Source: Bacteroides luti
GTDB lineage: Bacteria > Bacteroidota > Bacteroidia > Bacteroidales > Bacteroidaceae
Direction of reading: 5' to 3'
DNA length: 64,000 nt
NCBI RefSeq assembly: GCF_900128905.1
Contig: NZ_FQTV01000015.1
Location: 38,739 to 102,738, forward strand
Part shown: positions 38,301-45,853 of the stretch, piece after piece
How the letters are laid out: every line of letters begins with the position of its first letter
How positions within the stretch are numbered: the stretch's first letter is position 1
Notes under the pieces: model-generated
Seen by the model: the letters and a program-made list of their open reading frames with translations, nothing else
Told to the model about the DNA's origin: nothing
Database searches by the model: none
Made by a program: the position numbers and the translations under genes

Positions 38301-38450
38301 AGTTGTACCCTTCACTAAAATGGACGCTCCAACAACAGGTTGCCCATCATCTTCCCAAATAACAACTCCTGTTACTTTTTGATTTTGTGCGGTTGCCAGA
38401 CTAATACCTACAAAAAAGCATGTCAATAACAACATCAATGTTTTTTTCAT
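35340..38450 (-). CDS. Orphan SusC/RagA-type TonB-linked transporter
   Basis: A 1036-residue SusC protein with signal peptide (MKKTLMLLLTCFFVGISLAT..AQ), carboxypeptidase-D-like domain (VTGVVIWEDDGQPVVGASIL), TonB-box-like KVVVTALGI, plug signature (ISGNNQPLFVIDGVPIEG, VLKGPNASALYGSRGTNGVI) and a complete barrel ending LNFSLKF. The start at 38450 gives a normal signal peptide. No susD lies on either side: downstream is a convergent DUF1653 gene, upstream the tyrA terminator. It may borrow a SusD from elsewhere or have lost it. Confidence 0.95.
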   Translation of the reverse strand: MKKTLMLLLTCFFVGISLATAQNQKVTGVVIWEDDGQPVVGASILVKGTTVGTISDINGNFTLFNVPGSAKSLVVSFIGMKSIEVAVKPTVKVIFASDAQVVDKVVVTALGISRQKRTLGYAVSEISGDEMLKARGGVSNPVNSLQGKIAGLQIQSGSGTMGGSSKILIRGAKSISGNNQPLFVIDGVPIEGTDYNSTDTQIGDGGYDYGNLVQDLNPDDIENISVLKGPNASALYGSRGTNGVIMITTKKAKKSDGYGVTFNSSIGLEVVNKLPKMQKLYGGGYYGLKNIAINGKNYLYPDMATDESWGDKYEGQEFVSWLDLAKWEDGGKVGNPTTSKWNAPKHDIDDFFETGVSFTNNIAVSQATDRANVRISYTNSDLTGYMPNSSLTKNIFNVAASTVSADKRLEVFTNVTYFNSRAKGRPETGNSDNNVMKQFIQWGHRELDMEELKSMYINSIGHQVTWNRSGWDDPTPMYNNNPYWSRYMNYENDSRNRIYGNIGLSYKILDNLKFQYKANVDFFVDKQYERNAVYSPDLSRYSEISRQQVETNHEFMLSYNSRFKSDFSFDANVGSNFMNRRYEYMWGETDGGLAIPLFYNLKNSVNTPKSDNYLKKKSIRSAFANATLGYKNTYYLDMSLRNDWSSILPSGNNSYMQPSVTGSFVFSELLKDKTPWLSFGKLGLSYAHTANSETTSINSDLKPESTISYEAGLEMSFLNNRFGFEATVYSSETKNLIFPINGTHIQYIANSGVMSNKGVELSLHGTPVKTSNFSWESSLVLASNKNKVKKLGEGIMGYYIARTPHNVLIGAIVGKEYGTIEGTNFVYDDKGNKVIDAEGTYASTYDDQNLGKVYPDFTGGWSNTFRYKNFDLSVLFDFSKGGHYISTSYMRGMYCGMLEETAAINEKGVNIRESIANGGGVLLKGVLADGTVNTKRIDARTYGNQYSTGPAAQNVFKSDYLKLREINIGYTIPLSKSYFIKSFRIAAYGRNLAIWGPDVKHFDPEAIVTSSGNIQGIESDALPSVANYGLNFSLKF

Positions 38451-38506
38451 AAATTCACTAATAAAGATAAATCTCATAATAATGCTTACTTTACTCTAAT
38501 ATTTTG

Positions 38507-38514
38507 CAAAGGTA
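38507..38514 (-). promoter_or_regulatory. Putative -7 box of the orphan susC
   Basis: TACCTTTG on the minus strand matches TAnnTTTG exactly, about 57 bp upstream of the ATG at 38450. No good TTTG -33 element is seen. Confidence 0.5.
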
Positions 38515-38673
38515 CTAAGAGTGTGTTTAAATTTAAGAAATGATAATGAAAAAGTTTTTCTTTTTTTCGATAAAATGATTTTTTTAGTTTTACAATTTGA
38601 ATAATTATGTGCTTAACTGGGGTGATAGCAATACGAAAGTTATAGAAATAAAAAATCATGTAACCAAGGAATT

Positions 38674-38732
38674 TTTCCACCAAGCTGGTGGAAATAGTAT
38701 TATCATTTTAATAGTGTCACAGCCTGTGACAC
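38674..38732. repeat. Two short perfect palindromes
   Basis: TTTCCACCA (38674-38682) pairs with TGGTGGAAA (38686-38694) around AGC. GTGTCACAG (38714-38722) pairs with CTGTGACAC (38724-38732) around one C. They lie between the orphan susC promoter region and the tyrA terminator. Operator, RNA hairpin or mobile palindrome are all possible. Confidence 0.6.
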
Positions 38733-38734
38733 AA

Positions 38735-38774
38735 AAAAGGCTCAAATCGCATTGCAATGCGATTTGAGCCTTTT
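38735..38774 (-). terminator. Intrinsic terminator of the Phe/Tyr operon
   Basis: A perfect 40-bp palindrome with 20-nt arms (AAAAGGCTCAAATCGCATTG and its complement). On the minus strand the T-run directly follows the stem. It lies 17 bp after the tyrA stop. Confidence 0.9.
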
Positions 38775-38791
38775 GGTTGATTGTTTTAAGT

Positions 38792-39565
38792 TTATTGAAT
38801 GTTCTTACGAATTTTTGTAAGATACTTTTTTAATCTGTCGGCATCCTTATTGGTGATAATTTCCAAAACTTCTTTCAGCTCACGACGTATATTTTCTACT
38901 TGTGCAGGAGTACGTGGGTTGAAAAGTATTTCCTGAAGTAAATAATCATCCTCACTCATCAAACCTTTGGCTATAGCCATGTGCTTTTTGAATGTAGTGC
39001 CCGGTGCTTCCTGATGTTTCATTACCGCTGCAAATACAAAGGTAGAAACAAAAGGAATGGATAATGAATAAGCTACAGTCTCATCATGCTCATCGAATGT
39101 ATATTCAAAGATATTCAGACTAAGCGAGTTGTAGAGGTCTTTAAAGAATACTTTTCCCAGGTGATCACTCTCTGAAATGATGATGGCACTTTCACTCGAC
39201 AAGTTGTTGAGGCTGGCAAATGTTGGGCCAAACATAGGATGTGAGGATACGTAACGGAATCCGCTTTCCTGATAGAATTTCTTTAATCCTGTTTTTACAC
39301 TTGCAATGTCACTCAGAATACAATCTTTTGTCAATACAGGAATAACCTGTTTGAAAGCTTCCAATGTATATTTTACGGTTACTGCATTGATTACAAGTTC
39401 CGGTTCAAAATCCTTTATCTCTTCCAGCGTGGTGAAACGATAGGTGTTGTATACAAAACGAAGTTGTTGTGGATTCACATCGTATACGGCTGTTTCGTGC
39501 TGGAAACTTAATACATCTGTAAAGAAGGAGCCCATTTTGCCGGCTCCAAGAATTAGTATTCTCAT
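38792..39565 (-). CDS. tyrA: Prephenate dehydrogenase
   Basis: Oxidatively decarboxylates prephenate toward tyrosine. The 257-residue protein has the NAD-binding start MRILILGAGKMGSFF and the TyrA motif SSHPMFGPT with the catalytic His. It lacks a fused chorismate mutase; that activity is supplied by the neighbouring DAHP synthase fusion. Last gene of the Phe/Tyr operon; it starts 13 bp after aroG-type gene end. Confidence 0.93.
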   Translation of the reverse strand: MRILILGAGKMGSFFTDVLSFQHETAVYDVNPQQLRFVYNTYRFTTLEEIKDFEPELVINAVTVKYTLEAFKQVIPVLTKDCILSDIASVKTGLKKFYQESGFRYVSSHPMFGPTFASLNNLSSESAIIISESDHLGKVFFKDLYNSLSLNIFEYTFDEHDETVAYSLSIPFVSTFVFAAVMKHQEAPGTTFKKHMAIAKGLMSEDDYLLQEILFNPRTPAQVENIRRELKEVLEIITNKDADRLKKYLTKIRKNIQ

Positions 39566-39578
39566 GTTGATTGTTGCT

Positions 39579-40640
39579 TTACTTGTTTATAACTTCCATT
39601 TGCTGACGAACTGATTCTTCATGGATTGCCTCGAATACAGATTTTACAAACTCTGCATCCATGCCAAATTCTTCACCTTGCGCTCCTCTTTTTGAAAGAA
39701 TTTCATCATAACGTCCGGTTTGAAGGATAGCCATATTATGCTCTTTTTTGAAAGTACCAATTTCACGGCTTATTCTCATTCTTTTTGCCAGTGTTTCGAG
39801 CAATGAATTGTCGCAATCATCAATCTGTCTTCTTAACTCTGCAAGGCTTTCTGTTGTTTGAGTCTCGTTACGGATAACCAACAGATTAAGGATATAATCT
39901 AAGATGTCAGGAGTAACCTGTTGTGAAGCATCGCTGAGAGCTACATCCGGATTGCAGTGTGATTCAATAATCAATCCGTCGAAATTCAAGTCCATTGCTT
40001 GCTGGCAGAGTGGAGCGATAAGTTCGCGCTTTCCTCCAATATGACTAGGATCACAGAATATTGGCAAATTAGGTATACGGCGACGTAGCTCAATTGGAAT
40101 GTGCCATTGAGGAAGATTTCTATATATCTTTTTGTCGTATGTACTGAATCCGCGGTGAATTGCTCCAAGACGCTTTATACCTGCATTGTGAAGGCGTTCC
40201 AGAGCACCAATCCATAATTCGAGGTCGGGATTTACAGGGTTTTTAATTAATACAGGAATGTCTACACCTCTAAGTGAATCAGCAATTTCCTGAACAGCGA
40301 AAGGGTTAGCAGATGTACGGGCACCGATCCACAACAAGTCGATATTGTGTTTAAGTGCTTCATCAACATGCTTGGATGTTGCTACTTCTGTAGATACATA
40401 CATACCTGTTTCCTTTTTTATCTCTTGCAACCAGGAGAGACCTTCAACACCTACACCTTCGAATCCTCCCGGTTTAGTACGTGGCTTCCAGATTCCGGCG
40501 CGGAAAATCTTAATTCCTCTACTAGCTAACTGCTTAGCTGTTTCCATTACTTGTTCTTCTGTTTCTGCGCTACATGGACCAGCAATTACGATTGGTCGTT
40601 TTGCTTCCACTCCTGGTAATAAAATAGATTCTAATTCCAT
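39579..40640 (-). CDS. Bifunctional DAHP synthase / chorismate mutase
   Basis: A 353-residue fusion. Residues 1-260 are a class I-beta DAHP synthase of the KDO8P-like branch (IAGPCSAETEEQV, RAGIWKPRTKPGGFEG, CDPSHIGGKRE). Residues about 265-350 are an AroQ-type chorismate mutase (ELRRQIDDCDNSLLETLAKR...GRYDEIL). It thus makes the first shikimate intermediate and converts chorismate to prephenate. In this operon it links pathway entry to the Phe/Tyr branch, feeding both PheA and TyrA. The C-terminal mutase domain may also be the feedback-sensing module. Confidence 0.93.
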   Translation of the reverse strand: MELESILLPGVEAKRPIVIAGPCSAETEEQVMETAKQLASRGIKIFRAGIWKPRTKPGGFEGVGVEGLSWLQEIKKETGMYVSTEVATSKHVDEALKHNIDLLWIGARTSANPFAVQEIADSLRGVDIPVLIKNPVNPDLELWIGALERLHNAGIKRLGAIHRGFSTYDKKIYRNLPQWHIPIELRRRIPNLPIFCDPSHIGGKRELIAPLCQQAMDLNFDGLIIESHCNPDVALSDASQQVTPDILDYILNLLVIRNETQTTESLAELRRQIDDCDNSLLETLAKRMRISREIGTFKKEHNMAILQTGRYDEILSKRGAQGEEFGMDAEFVKSVFEAIHEESVRQQMEVINK

Positions 40641-40661
40641 TTTGAGTATATATTTATGTTT

Positions 40662-41846
40662 TTATTTATTCATGTTTTTAATTCTTTCCAGTGCATTTGC
40701 CAGCATTTCTTCATTGCAGCACAAGGAAAGTCGAATGTATCTTGCTCCGTTACTTCCAAATATAAATCCCGGAGTAACAAAAACGTTTGCTTCGTAAAGT
40801 ACCTTGTCGGTAAATGCTTCCACATTTTCACAAGATTCAGGAACTTTACCCCAAAGGAACATTCCAACCTGATTTTCATCGTAAGTGCACCCTAAAGCGT
40901 GCATAATGTCACCTGCTAGTTTACGGCGCTTACGGTAAACGCTATTCATTTCGGTGTACCAGGATGCTTCGCAACTTAAAGCTTTTGCTGCAGCGAGTTG
41001 CAATGGGCGGAACATGCCGGAATCGATATTGCTCTTTACTTTCAATATCCATTGGATGAACTGTGCATTGGTTGCAATTACTCCCACACGCCATCCTGGC
41101 ATATTGTGACTTTTACTCATTGAATTGAATTCTATGCAGCACTCCTTAGCTCCTTCAACACTTAAAAGACTTAAAGGTTTATCGTTCAGGATAAAACTGT
41201 ATGGATTGTCGTTTACAACAACAATATTGTGTTTACGGGCAAAGGCTACTAATTTCTCATATAAGTCCATAGAAGCATTGGCTCCTGTAGGCATATTAGG
41301 ATAGTTGGTCCACATCAGTTTTACATTGCTCAGATCCATTTTTTCCAGTTCTTCAAAATCGGGCATCCATCCGTTTTCTTCTTTCAGATTGTATGCAACA
41401 ACTTCGGCACCTAATAACTTGCTGAGTGAAGTGTATGTAGGATAACCTGGGTTTGGAACCAAAACTTGTTCTCCCGGATTTACAAAAGCAAGCGTTACAT
41501 GAAGGATTCCTTCTTTGGAACCAATCAGAGGCTGTATTTCTGTGTTAGGGTTTAAATCAACATTATACCATCTTTTATACCAATCGGAGAATCCTTTACG
41601 AAGCTCTGGTATACCGGTGTAAGGTTGGTAACCGTGTACATCACTGCGCATTGTCTGTTCACACATGGTCTGCAGGGTGTCATTTGAAGGAGGAAGGTCG
41701 GGACTTCCAATTCCCAGACTAATGACCTGTTTCCCTTCTGCATTCATCTGCGCTACTTCTTTCAGCTTTCTGGAGAAGTAGTATTCGCTTACGCTGTTCA
41801 GTCTTGAAGCAGGTGCGATGTTAAATACTTGATTTTCCTTCTTCAT
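40662..41846 (-). CDS. Class I/II aminotransferase, probable aromatic amino acid aminotransferase
   Basis: A 394-residue fold-type I PLP enzyme. The PLP lysine lies in NSMSKSHNMPGWRVGV; the substrate-orienting segments TNYPNMPTGANA and VNDNPYSFIL and the C-terminal Arg in ARYIRLSLC are present. Its place between pheA and the DAHP synthase fusion makes transamination of phenylpyruvate and hydroxyphenylpyruvate the likely role. The family resembles aspartate/LL-DAP aminotransferases, so its specificity is inferred from context. Its start overlaps the pheA end by 26 bp. Confidence 0.9.
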   Translation of the reverse strand: MKKENQVFNIAPASRLNSVSEYYFSRKLKEVAQMNAEGKQVISLGIGSPDLPPSNDTLQTMCEQTMRSDVHGYQPYTGIPELRKGFSDWYKRWYNVDLNPNTEIQPLIGSKEGILHVTLAFVNPGEQVLVPNPGYPTYTSLSKLLGAEVVAYNLKEENGWMPDFEELEKMDLSNVKLMWTNYPNMPTGANASMDLYEKLVAFARKHNIVVVNDNPYSFILNDKPLSLLSVEGAKECCIEFNSMSKSHNMPGWRVGVIATNAQFIQWILKVKSNIDSGMFRPLQLAAAKALSCEASWYTEMNSVYRKRRKLAGDIMHALGCTYDENQVGMFLWGKVPESCENVEAFTDKVLYEANVFVTPGFIFGSNGARYIRLSLCCNEEMLANALERIKNMNK

Positions 41847-42663
41847 ATTCTCCTAGTATTCTTAGTTCTTTGATTAATGGTGTTATTGCGTCTATAGCCT
41901 GCTTGTATCTTAGATAATCTTTAAATGCGATGTCTACATAAAAAAGATATTCCCATTCCCGGCCAATGATTGGCAATGATTGTATTTTTGTAAGATTGAT
42001 GTTGTAGAAAGATAGAATTGAAAGAACCTGGGAAAGACTCCCTTCTGTGTGTGGTAATGAGAAAACGATATTTGCTTTATTGATGCTTTTGTCTTTTCGG
42101 AAATCATCTGCCATCCATGGGTCTGCAATAACAAGGAAGCGGGTGAAGTTATGCTTGTTGGTCTCTATACCTTCCTGAAGGATTTTCATTCCGTAGATTT
42201 CGGCAGCGGCTTTGGAACAGATGGCGGCATGACCTCTTAGGTTCTTTTTCTTTATCATTTCCGCACTCTTTGCCGTGTCTTCTGCCTCTACAACCTTGAA
42301 ACTGGGATGGCTATCAAGAAACTCCTGACATTGCATTAAGGCGATGGGGTGGGAGTTTACTTCCACAATATCTTTCCAGTCCTCATCGGGCAGGCAAACT
42401 AAGCAGTGGGAAATGCGTAGTTTGTATTCTCCAATGATTTGCAGTTGACTTTTACGCAGTAATTCGTGATTCTGCAGAAGGCTACCGGCAATGGTGTTTT
42501 CAATAGCAACCAAACCAATAATCTGACTGTCGGCTTTTACTGCATCAAAAACATCCTGAAAATGCGCACAGCAAATCAACAGAATTGCTTCATCAGGGAA
42601 TAACTTATGAGCTGCTATATCATGAAATGAACCCTTTGTTCCTTGTATGGCTATCTTTTTCAT
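41821..42663 (-). CDS. pheA: Prephenate dehydratase with ACT domain
   Basis: Converts prephenate to phenylpyruvate. The 280-residue protein has the dehydratase domain (GTKGSFHDIAAHKLFP; NTIAGSLLQNHELL; NFTRFLVI with the TRF motif) and a C-terminal ACT domain (about 195-275). In the ACT domain the usual Phe-binding GAL(V/Y) and ESRP motifs read GSLSQVL and QSLP, so feedback by Phe may be altered. No chorismate mutase domain is fused. It is the first gene of the operon and lies just behind an attenuator. Confidence 0.94.
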   Translation of the reverse strand: MKKIAIQGTKGSFHDIAAHKLFPDEAILLICCAHFQDVFDAVKADSQIIGLVAIENTIAGSLLQNHELLRKSQLQIIGEYKLRISHCLVCLPDEDWKDIVEVNSHPIALMQCQEFLDSHPSFKVVEAEDTAKSAEMIKKKNLRGHAAICSKAAAEIYGMKILQEGIETNKHNFTRFLVIADPWMADDFRKDKSINKANIVFSLPHTEGSLSQVLSILSFYNINLTKIQSLPIIGREWEYLFYVDIAFKDYLRYKQAIDAITPLIKELRILGEYEEGKSSI

Positions 42664-42684
42664 ATTGAGTAATTGTGTAAAACA

Positions 42685-42716
42685 AAAAATCCCGCTTCCT
42701 AAGGAGCGGGATTTTT
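42685..42716 (-). terminator. Attenuator terminator upstream of pheA
   Basis: AAAAATCCCGCT (42685-42696) pairs with AGCGGGATTTTT (42705-42716); on the minus strand the stem ends in a run of T. It lies between a Phe/Tyr-rich leader ORF and the pheA start, 22 bp before the gene. A leader segment (42764-42773) can pair with its 5' arm and act as an antiterminator. Confidence 0.85.
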
Positions 42717-42745
42717 ATGTTTATTTCTTTTTATTATTTATGTTC

Positions 42746-42832
42746 TTAATTTACACATACAAATTCCCGCTCTACTTTCTGGCTAAAGTAAAAGTAAAAA
42801 AAGAATGAATATGTATAAGAGAATAATTTCAT
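42746..42832 (-). CDS. Phe/Tyr-rich leader peptide of the pheA operon
   Basis: A 28-codon ORF beginning MKLFSYTYSFFFYFYFSQK, with seven Phe and four Tyr codons, eleven in all, nine of which crowd residues 4-16. Directly after the FYF codons, TACTTT/AAAGTA (within codons 15-20) can form a pause hairpin. The next codons (GAG CGG GA) pair over 8 bp with the 5' arm of the terminator. This matches classical ribosome-mediated attenuation responding to charged tRNA-Phe and tRNA-Tyr. The role is inferred, but the layout is complete. Confidence 0.8.
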   Translation of the reverse strand: MKLFSYTYSFFFYFYFSQKVEREFVCVN

Positions 42833-42858
42833 TTCTGTCTTCTGTAATAATTCGAGGA

Positions 42859-42888
42859 CAAATGTACGACTTTTATTGGAAGAACAAA
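42859..42888 (-). promoter_or_regulatory. Promoter of the Phe/Tyr operon leader
   Basis: On the minus strand TTTG (42885-42888) and TACATTTG (42859-42866) are spaced 18 bp, close to the Bacteroides consensus. The leader ATG at 42832 follows after about 20-25 nt of predicted transcript. Confidence 0.65.
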
Positions 42889-42943
42889 TAAAATAGCTAG
42901 TTTTTTTTCAAAAAAAAGAGCTTTTTGTTTTAAATAGTAAGTT

Positions 42944-43903
42944 TTAGAATATTTTTGCCCCTGAATACATATCTGCAAAGTTGTTGAATTCACCGTTTAC
43001 ATTTTCTTCTGCTTTAGGGTCAAGTTCCATTGCTTTCTTCATATCTTCAAGTGAGCCTTCTTTGTCATTGTTAAGGAATTTGGCACGTCCACGTTCGTGA
43101 TAAGCCTGACTGAAGTTTTCTTTCAACTCTATTGCTTCGTCAAAATGTTCAATAGCTTCGGTATATTTTTTTTCGGTGATAAGTAACTGTCCCAGATATA
43201 AATATGCCTGTTCGTTAAATGGATTAAGCTCTATTACGTTACTGTAATCGGCACTGGCTTCCTCAAATAACTCATTTTGCTCCTTAAGTTTTCCCCGAAG
43301 CAGATAAGCAGCTTCTTCTTCCGGCATTAGTTCCAGTACTTTTTCTACATCTTCCAATGCACTAGAATATTCGTTCATGTCTTTTAAAACCTCAGCTCTG
43401 AGAAGGTAAGCCTGAGCAAAATCGTCTTTAATAGAAATAGCCTTGGTTAAGTTTACAATAGCATTTATATTATCTTTCTGTCCACGATTACCTCTTGCCA
43501 GCAACAGATAGGCAGCAAGGTTGTTTTCTTCTAGTTCAATAGCTTTGATACAATAATCAATTGTATTTTGATAATCTTCCTGAATGTAGCAAAGGTTTGC
43601 CAAATTCAGATAAGTTGAGGCTACGCTAGGGTCAACCTCAATCATTTTATGCAAGGTTTTTATTGCTTCTTCCAGATTATTCTGATGTATATATGCTTTG
43701 GACAGGTAATCTAGAGTCTCGAAATCGTCTTGAATTGCCAAGGCTTCGTTATAACATTTGATGGCATAGTCAATTTGTCCGATACGTTCTGCACGCATTC
43801 CGTCATATTTGAATAACTCGAAGTTCTTTTTCTCTGCTCTAGCTTTATCGTCTTCTGATTCTCCTGAGTTTCCTGTGAAGAAGGTTTTAAAAAAGTTTGC
43901 CAT
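42944..43903 (-). CDS. Tetratricopeptide repeat protein
   Basis: A 319-residue protein built of about eight TPR units (for example AIKCYNEALAIQDD, AIKTLHKMIEVDPS, AIEHFDEAIELKEN), with no signal peptide or membrane segment and no enzymatic domain. TPR units act as protein-binding scaffolds; the partner is unknown. It is the last gene of recJ-recQ-TPR, 40 bp after recQ, and is followed by an A/T-rich hairpin-like run before the pheA leader promoter. Confidence 0.85.
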   Translation of the reverse strand: MANFFKTFFTGNSGESEDDKARAEKKNFELFKYDGMRAERIGQIDYAIKCYNEALAIQDDFETLDYLSKAYIHQNNLEEAIKTLHKMIEVDPSVASTYLNLANLCYIQEDYQNTIDYCIKAIELEENNLAAYLLLARGNRGQKDNINAIVNLTKAISIKDDFAQAYLLRAEVLKDMNEYSSALEDVEKVLELMPEEEAAYLLRGKLKEQNELFEEASADYSNVIELNPFNEQAYLYLGQLLITEKKYTEAIEHFDEAIELKENFSQAYHERGRAKFLNNDKEGSLEDMKKAMELDPKAEENVNGEFNNFADMYSGAKIF

Positions 43904-43943
43904 AATATGATTTTTTATTCGTTTTTACTGAGGACAAAAATAA

Positions 43944-45851
43944 TCAATTTGCTGAATTGTTTATAAATCCGTCTTTAATATTTAATTTTCCTTCATCCAG
44001 CAAGTATTGGATAACAATGCTTATTCTGTCCGGCTCAAGATTTAATTTCCGGACTATTTCGGCTGGAGTCATGCTTTTTTCTTCTAATACGGTAAATATC
44101 CGAGATGCAAGTTCTTCAAAATCAGCTTGTTTTAATCCGCTTTTATTTTTCTGCAAACAAACATCGCACTGCTTACAATTATGCTCATTCTTTTCTCCGA
44201 AATAGCGAAGCAGCATTCGGCTACGGCATGCATTATCTGTGGTAACGTATTCAAGCATTGCATTGATACGTTTTACATATCTCTCTTTCCTTTCTTCATA
44301 AACTTCTTTTGGAATATGAAGATGATGGAGCTCAACTCGCTCACGAGTATATATAATATAAGGTGTTTTCTTATGAGGTATATAGTCTATAATTCGGCGT
44401 TTGGATAAATAGATTAGTATCTCATAAATTCTTTCCCGGGTTATATTGAGACGAATAGCTAGCGATTCCTCACTAATATAAGCATAGTCAGTGAAAATTC
44501 CGGTATAGGAACGAAGTATAGCCTGAAGAAGTGCTTCTACTTCTGGTCCCATTTCACGAAACTTATAGAGTTCATTCCTCCCTACAGTAAATATAAGTCT
44601 TGAAGCATTATCTTGTTCATCAGTATATTCTATATATCCGGCCTGAGTCAGGATTTTTAGAGCACCATCTGCCGGAACGGGGAAATGCTTGAAATTTCGA
44701 CAGAACTGTTCCAGGCTGAAATCGTACATTCTGCCTAGTCCGTCGCCCATGGCCATCTGATAATAGTAATTCAGGTGTTCGTAGATTTGTTTGATATACT
44801 CTTTTTCCGGAAAAGTATCAGACACACGTTTGTTGAGTGTTGCTTTATCCGATTTGGAATAGAGAATTACTGCATAAGCTTTCTTACCGTCTCTACCGGC
44901 ACGACCGGCTTCCTGAAAGTATGCTTCTGGCGAATCGGGTAAATCAACATGAACAACCAATCTTACATCTGCTTTGTCAATACCCATACCAAAGGCATTG
45001 GTGGCAACCATTACCCGAAATTCTCCTGCTTGCCATTGCTTCTGGCGGAGATCTTTTGTTTCATTGTTTAATCCGGCATGGTAAAAATTGGATGATATGC
45101 CTGCTTTTCGTAAAAAATCAGCCGTATCCTTGGTTCTTTTACGACTGCGAGCATATACAATTGCTGTGCCAGGCACTTTGCTGAGGATATGTAGTAGTTC
45201 GTCTTGCTTATTATCTGTTTTGCGAACGATATAAGCCAGGTTTTTCCGTTCGAAACTCATGCGAAAGACGTTCTCCTTTGGAAAGTGCAGCCTTTCCTGA
45301 ATGTCTTTAACTACTTCCGGGGTAGCTGTAGCTGTCAGTGCCAGCACTGGAACACCTGGAAGCAGACTTCTGATGTCGGCAATTTTTAAGTAAGCTGGAC
45401 GAAAGTCATATCCCCATTGGGAGATGCAGTGAGATTCATCGACCGTAATCATACTCACTTTCATACTCCGCAATTTTAGCTGAAATATTTCTGTGTCGAG
45501 CCTTTCGGGAGAAATATAAAGAAACTTGTAATCACCAAAAATACAGTTTTCTAACGCTATAAGTATCTCTTTCCGTGTCATTCCGGAATAAACAGCTAAA
45601 GCTTTTATTCCCCGTTTCTTAAGATTATCTACCTGATCTTTCATCAAGGCAATAAGAGGAGTAATTACAATACAAATACCTTCTTTTGCAAGAGCTGGTA
45701 CCTGAAAAGTAATTGACTTACCCCCACCGGTAGGCATTAGTCCAAGTGTATCATTCCCCTCACCGATACTGTTGATAATCTCTTCCTGCAAATCGCGGAA
45801 GTGAGAGTATCCCCAGTATTGTTTCAGTATGTCACGGTAGTTCGCCGCCAT
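43944..45851 (-). CDS. recQ: RecQ-family ATP-dependent DNA helicase, short form without HRDC
   Basis: A 635-residue 3'-5' helicase. Walker A MPTGGGKSITFQVPA, motif II VDESHCISQWGYDFR (DESH rather than DEAH), motif III LALTATAT and motif VI QEAGRAGRDG are present. The zinc-binding segment CRSRMLLRYFGEKNEHNCKQ, ending with CDVC, follows. The C-terminus is a short winged-helix-like tail with no HRDC domain, unlike E. coli RecQ. It starts 2 bp after recJ, so helicase and nuclease are likely coexpressed. Confidence 0.92.
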   Translation of the reverse strand: MAANYRDILKQYWGYSHFRDLQEEIINSIGEGNDTLGLMPTGGGKSITFQVPALAKEGICIVITPLIALMKDQVDNLKKRGIKALAVYSGMTRKEILIALENCIFGDYKFLYISPERLDTEIFQLKLRSMKVSMITVDESHCISQWGYDFRPAYLKIADIRSLLPGVPVLALTATATPEVVKDIQERLHFPKENVFRMSFERKNLAYIVRKTDNKQDELLHILSKVPGTAIVYARSRKRTKDTADFLRKAGISSNFYHAGLNNETKDLRQKQWQAGEFRVMVATNAFGMGIDKADVRLVVHVDLPDSPEAYFQEAGRAGRDGKKAYAVILYSKSDKATLNKRVSDTFPEKEYIKQIYEHLNYYYQMAMGDGLGRMYDFSLEQFCRNFKHFPVPADGALKILTQAGYIEYTDEQDNASRLIFTVGRNELYKFREMGPEVEALLQAILRSYTGIFTDYAYISEESLAIRLNITRERIYEILIYLSKRRIIDYIPHKKTPYIIYTRERVELHHLHIPKEVYEERKERYVKRINAMLEYVTTDNACRSRMLLRYFGEKNEHNCKQCDVCLQKNKSGLKQADFEELASRIFTVLEEKSMTPAEIVRKLNLEPDRISIVIQYLLDEGKLNIKDGFINNSAN

Positions 45852-45853
45852 AT

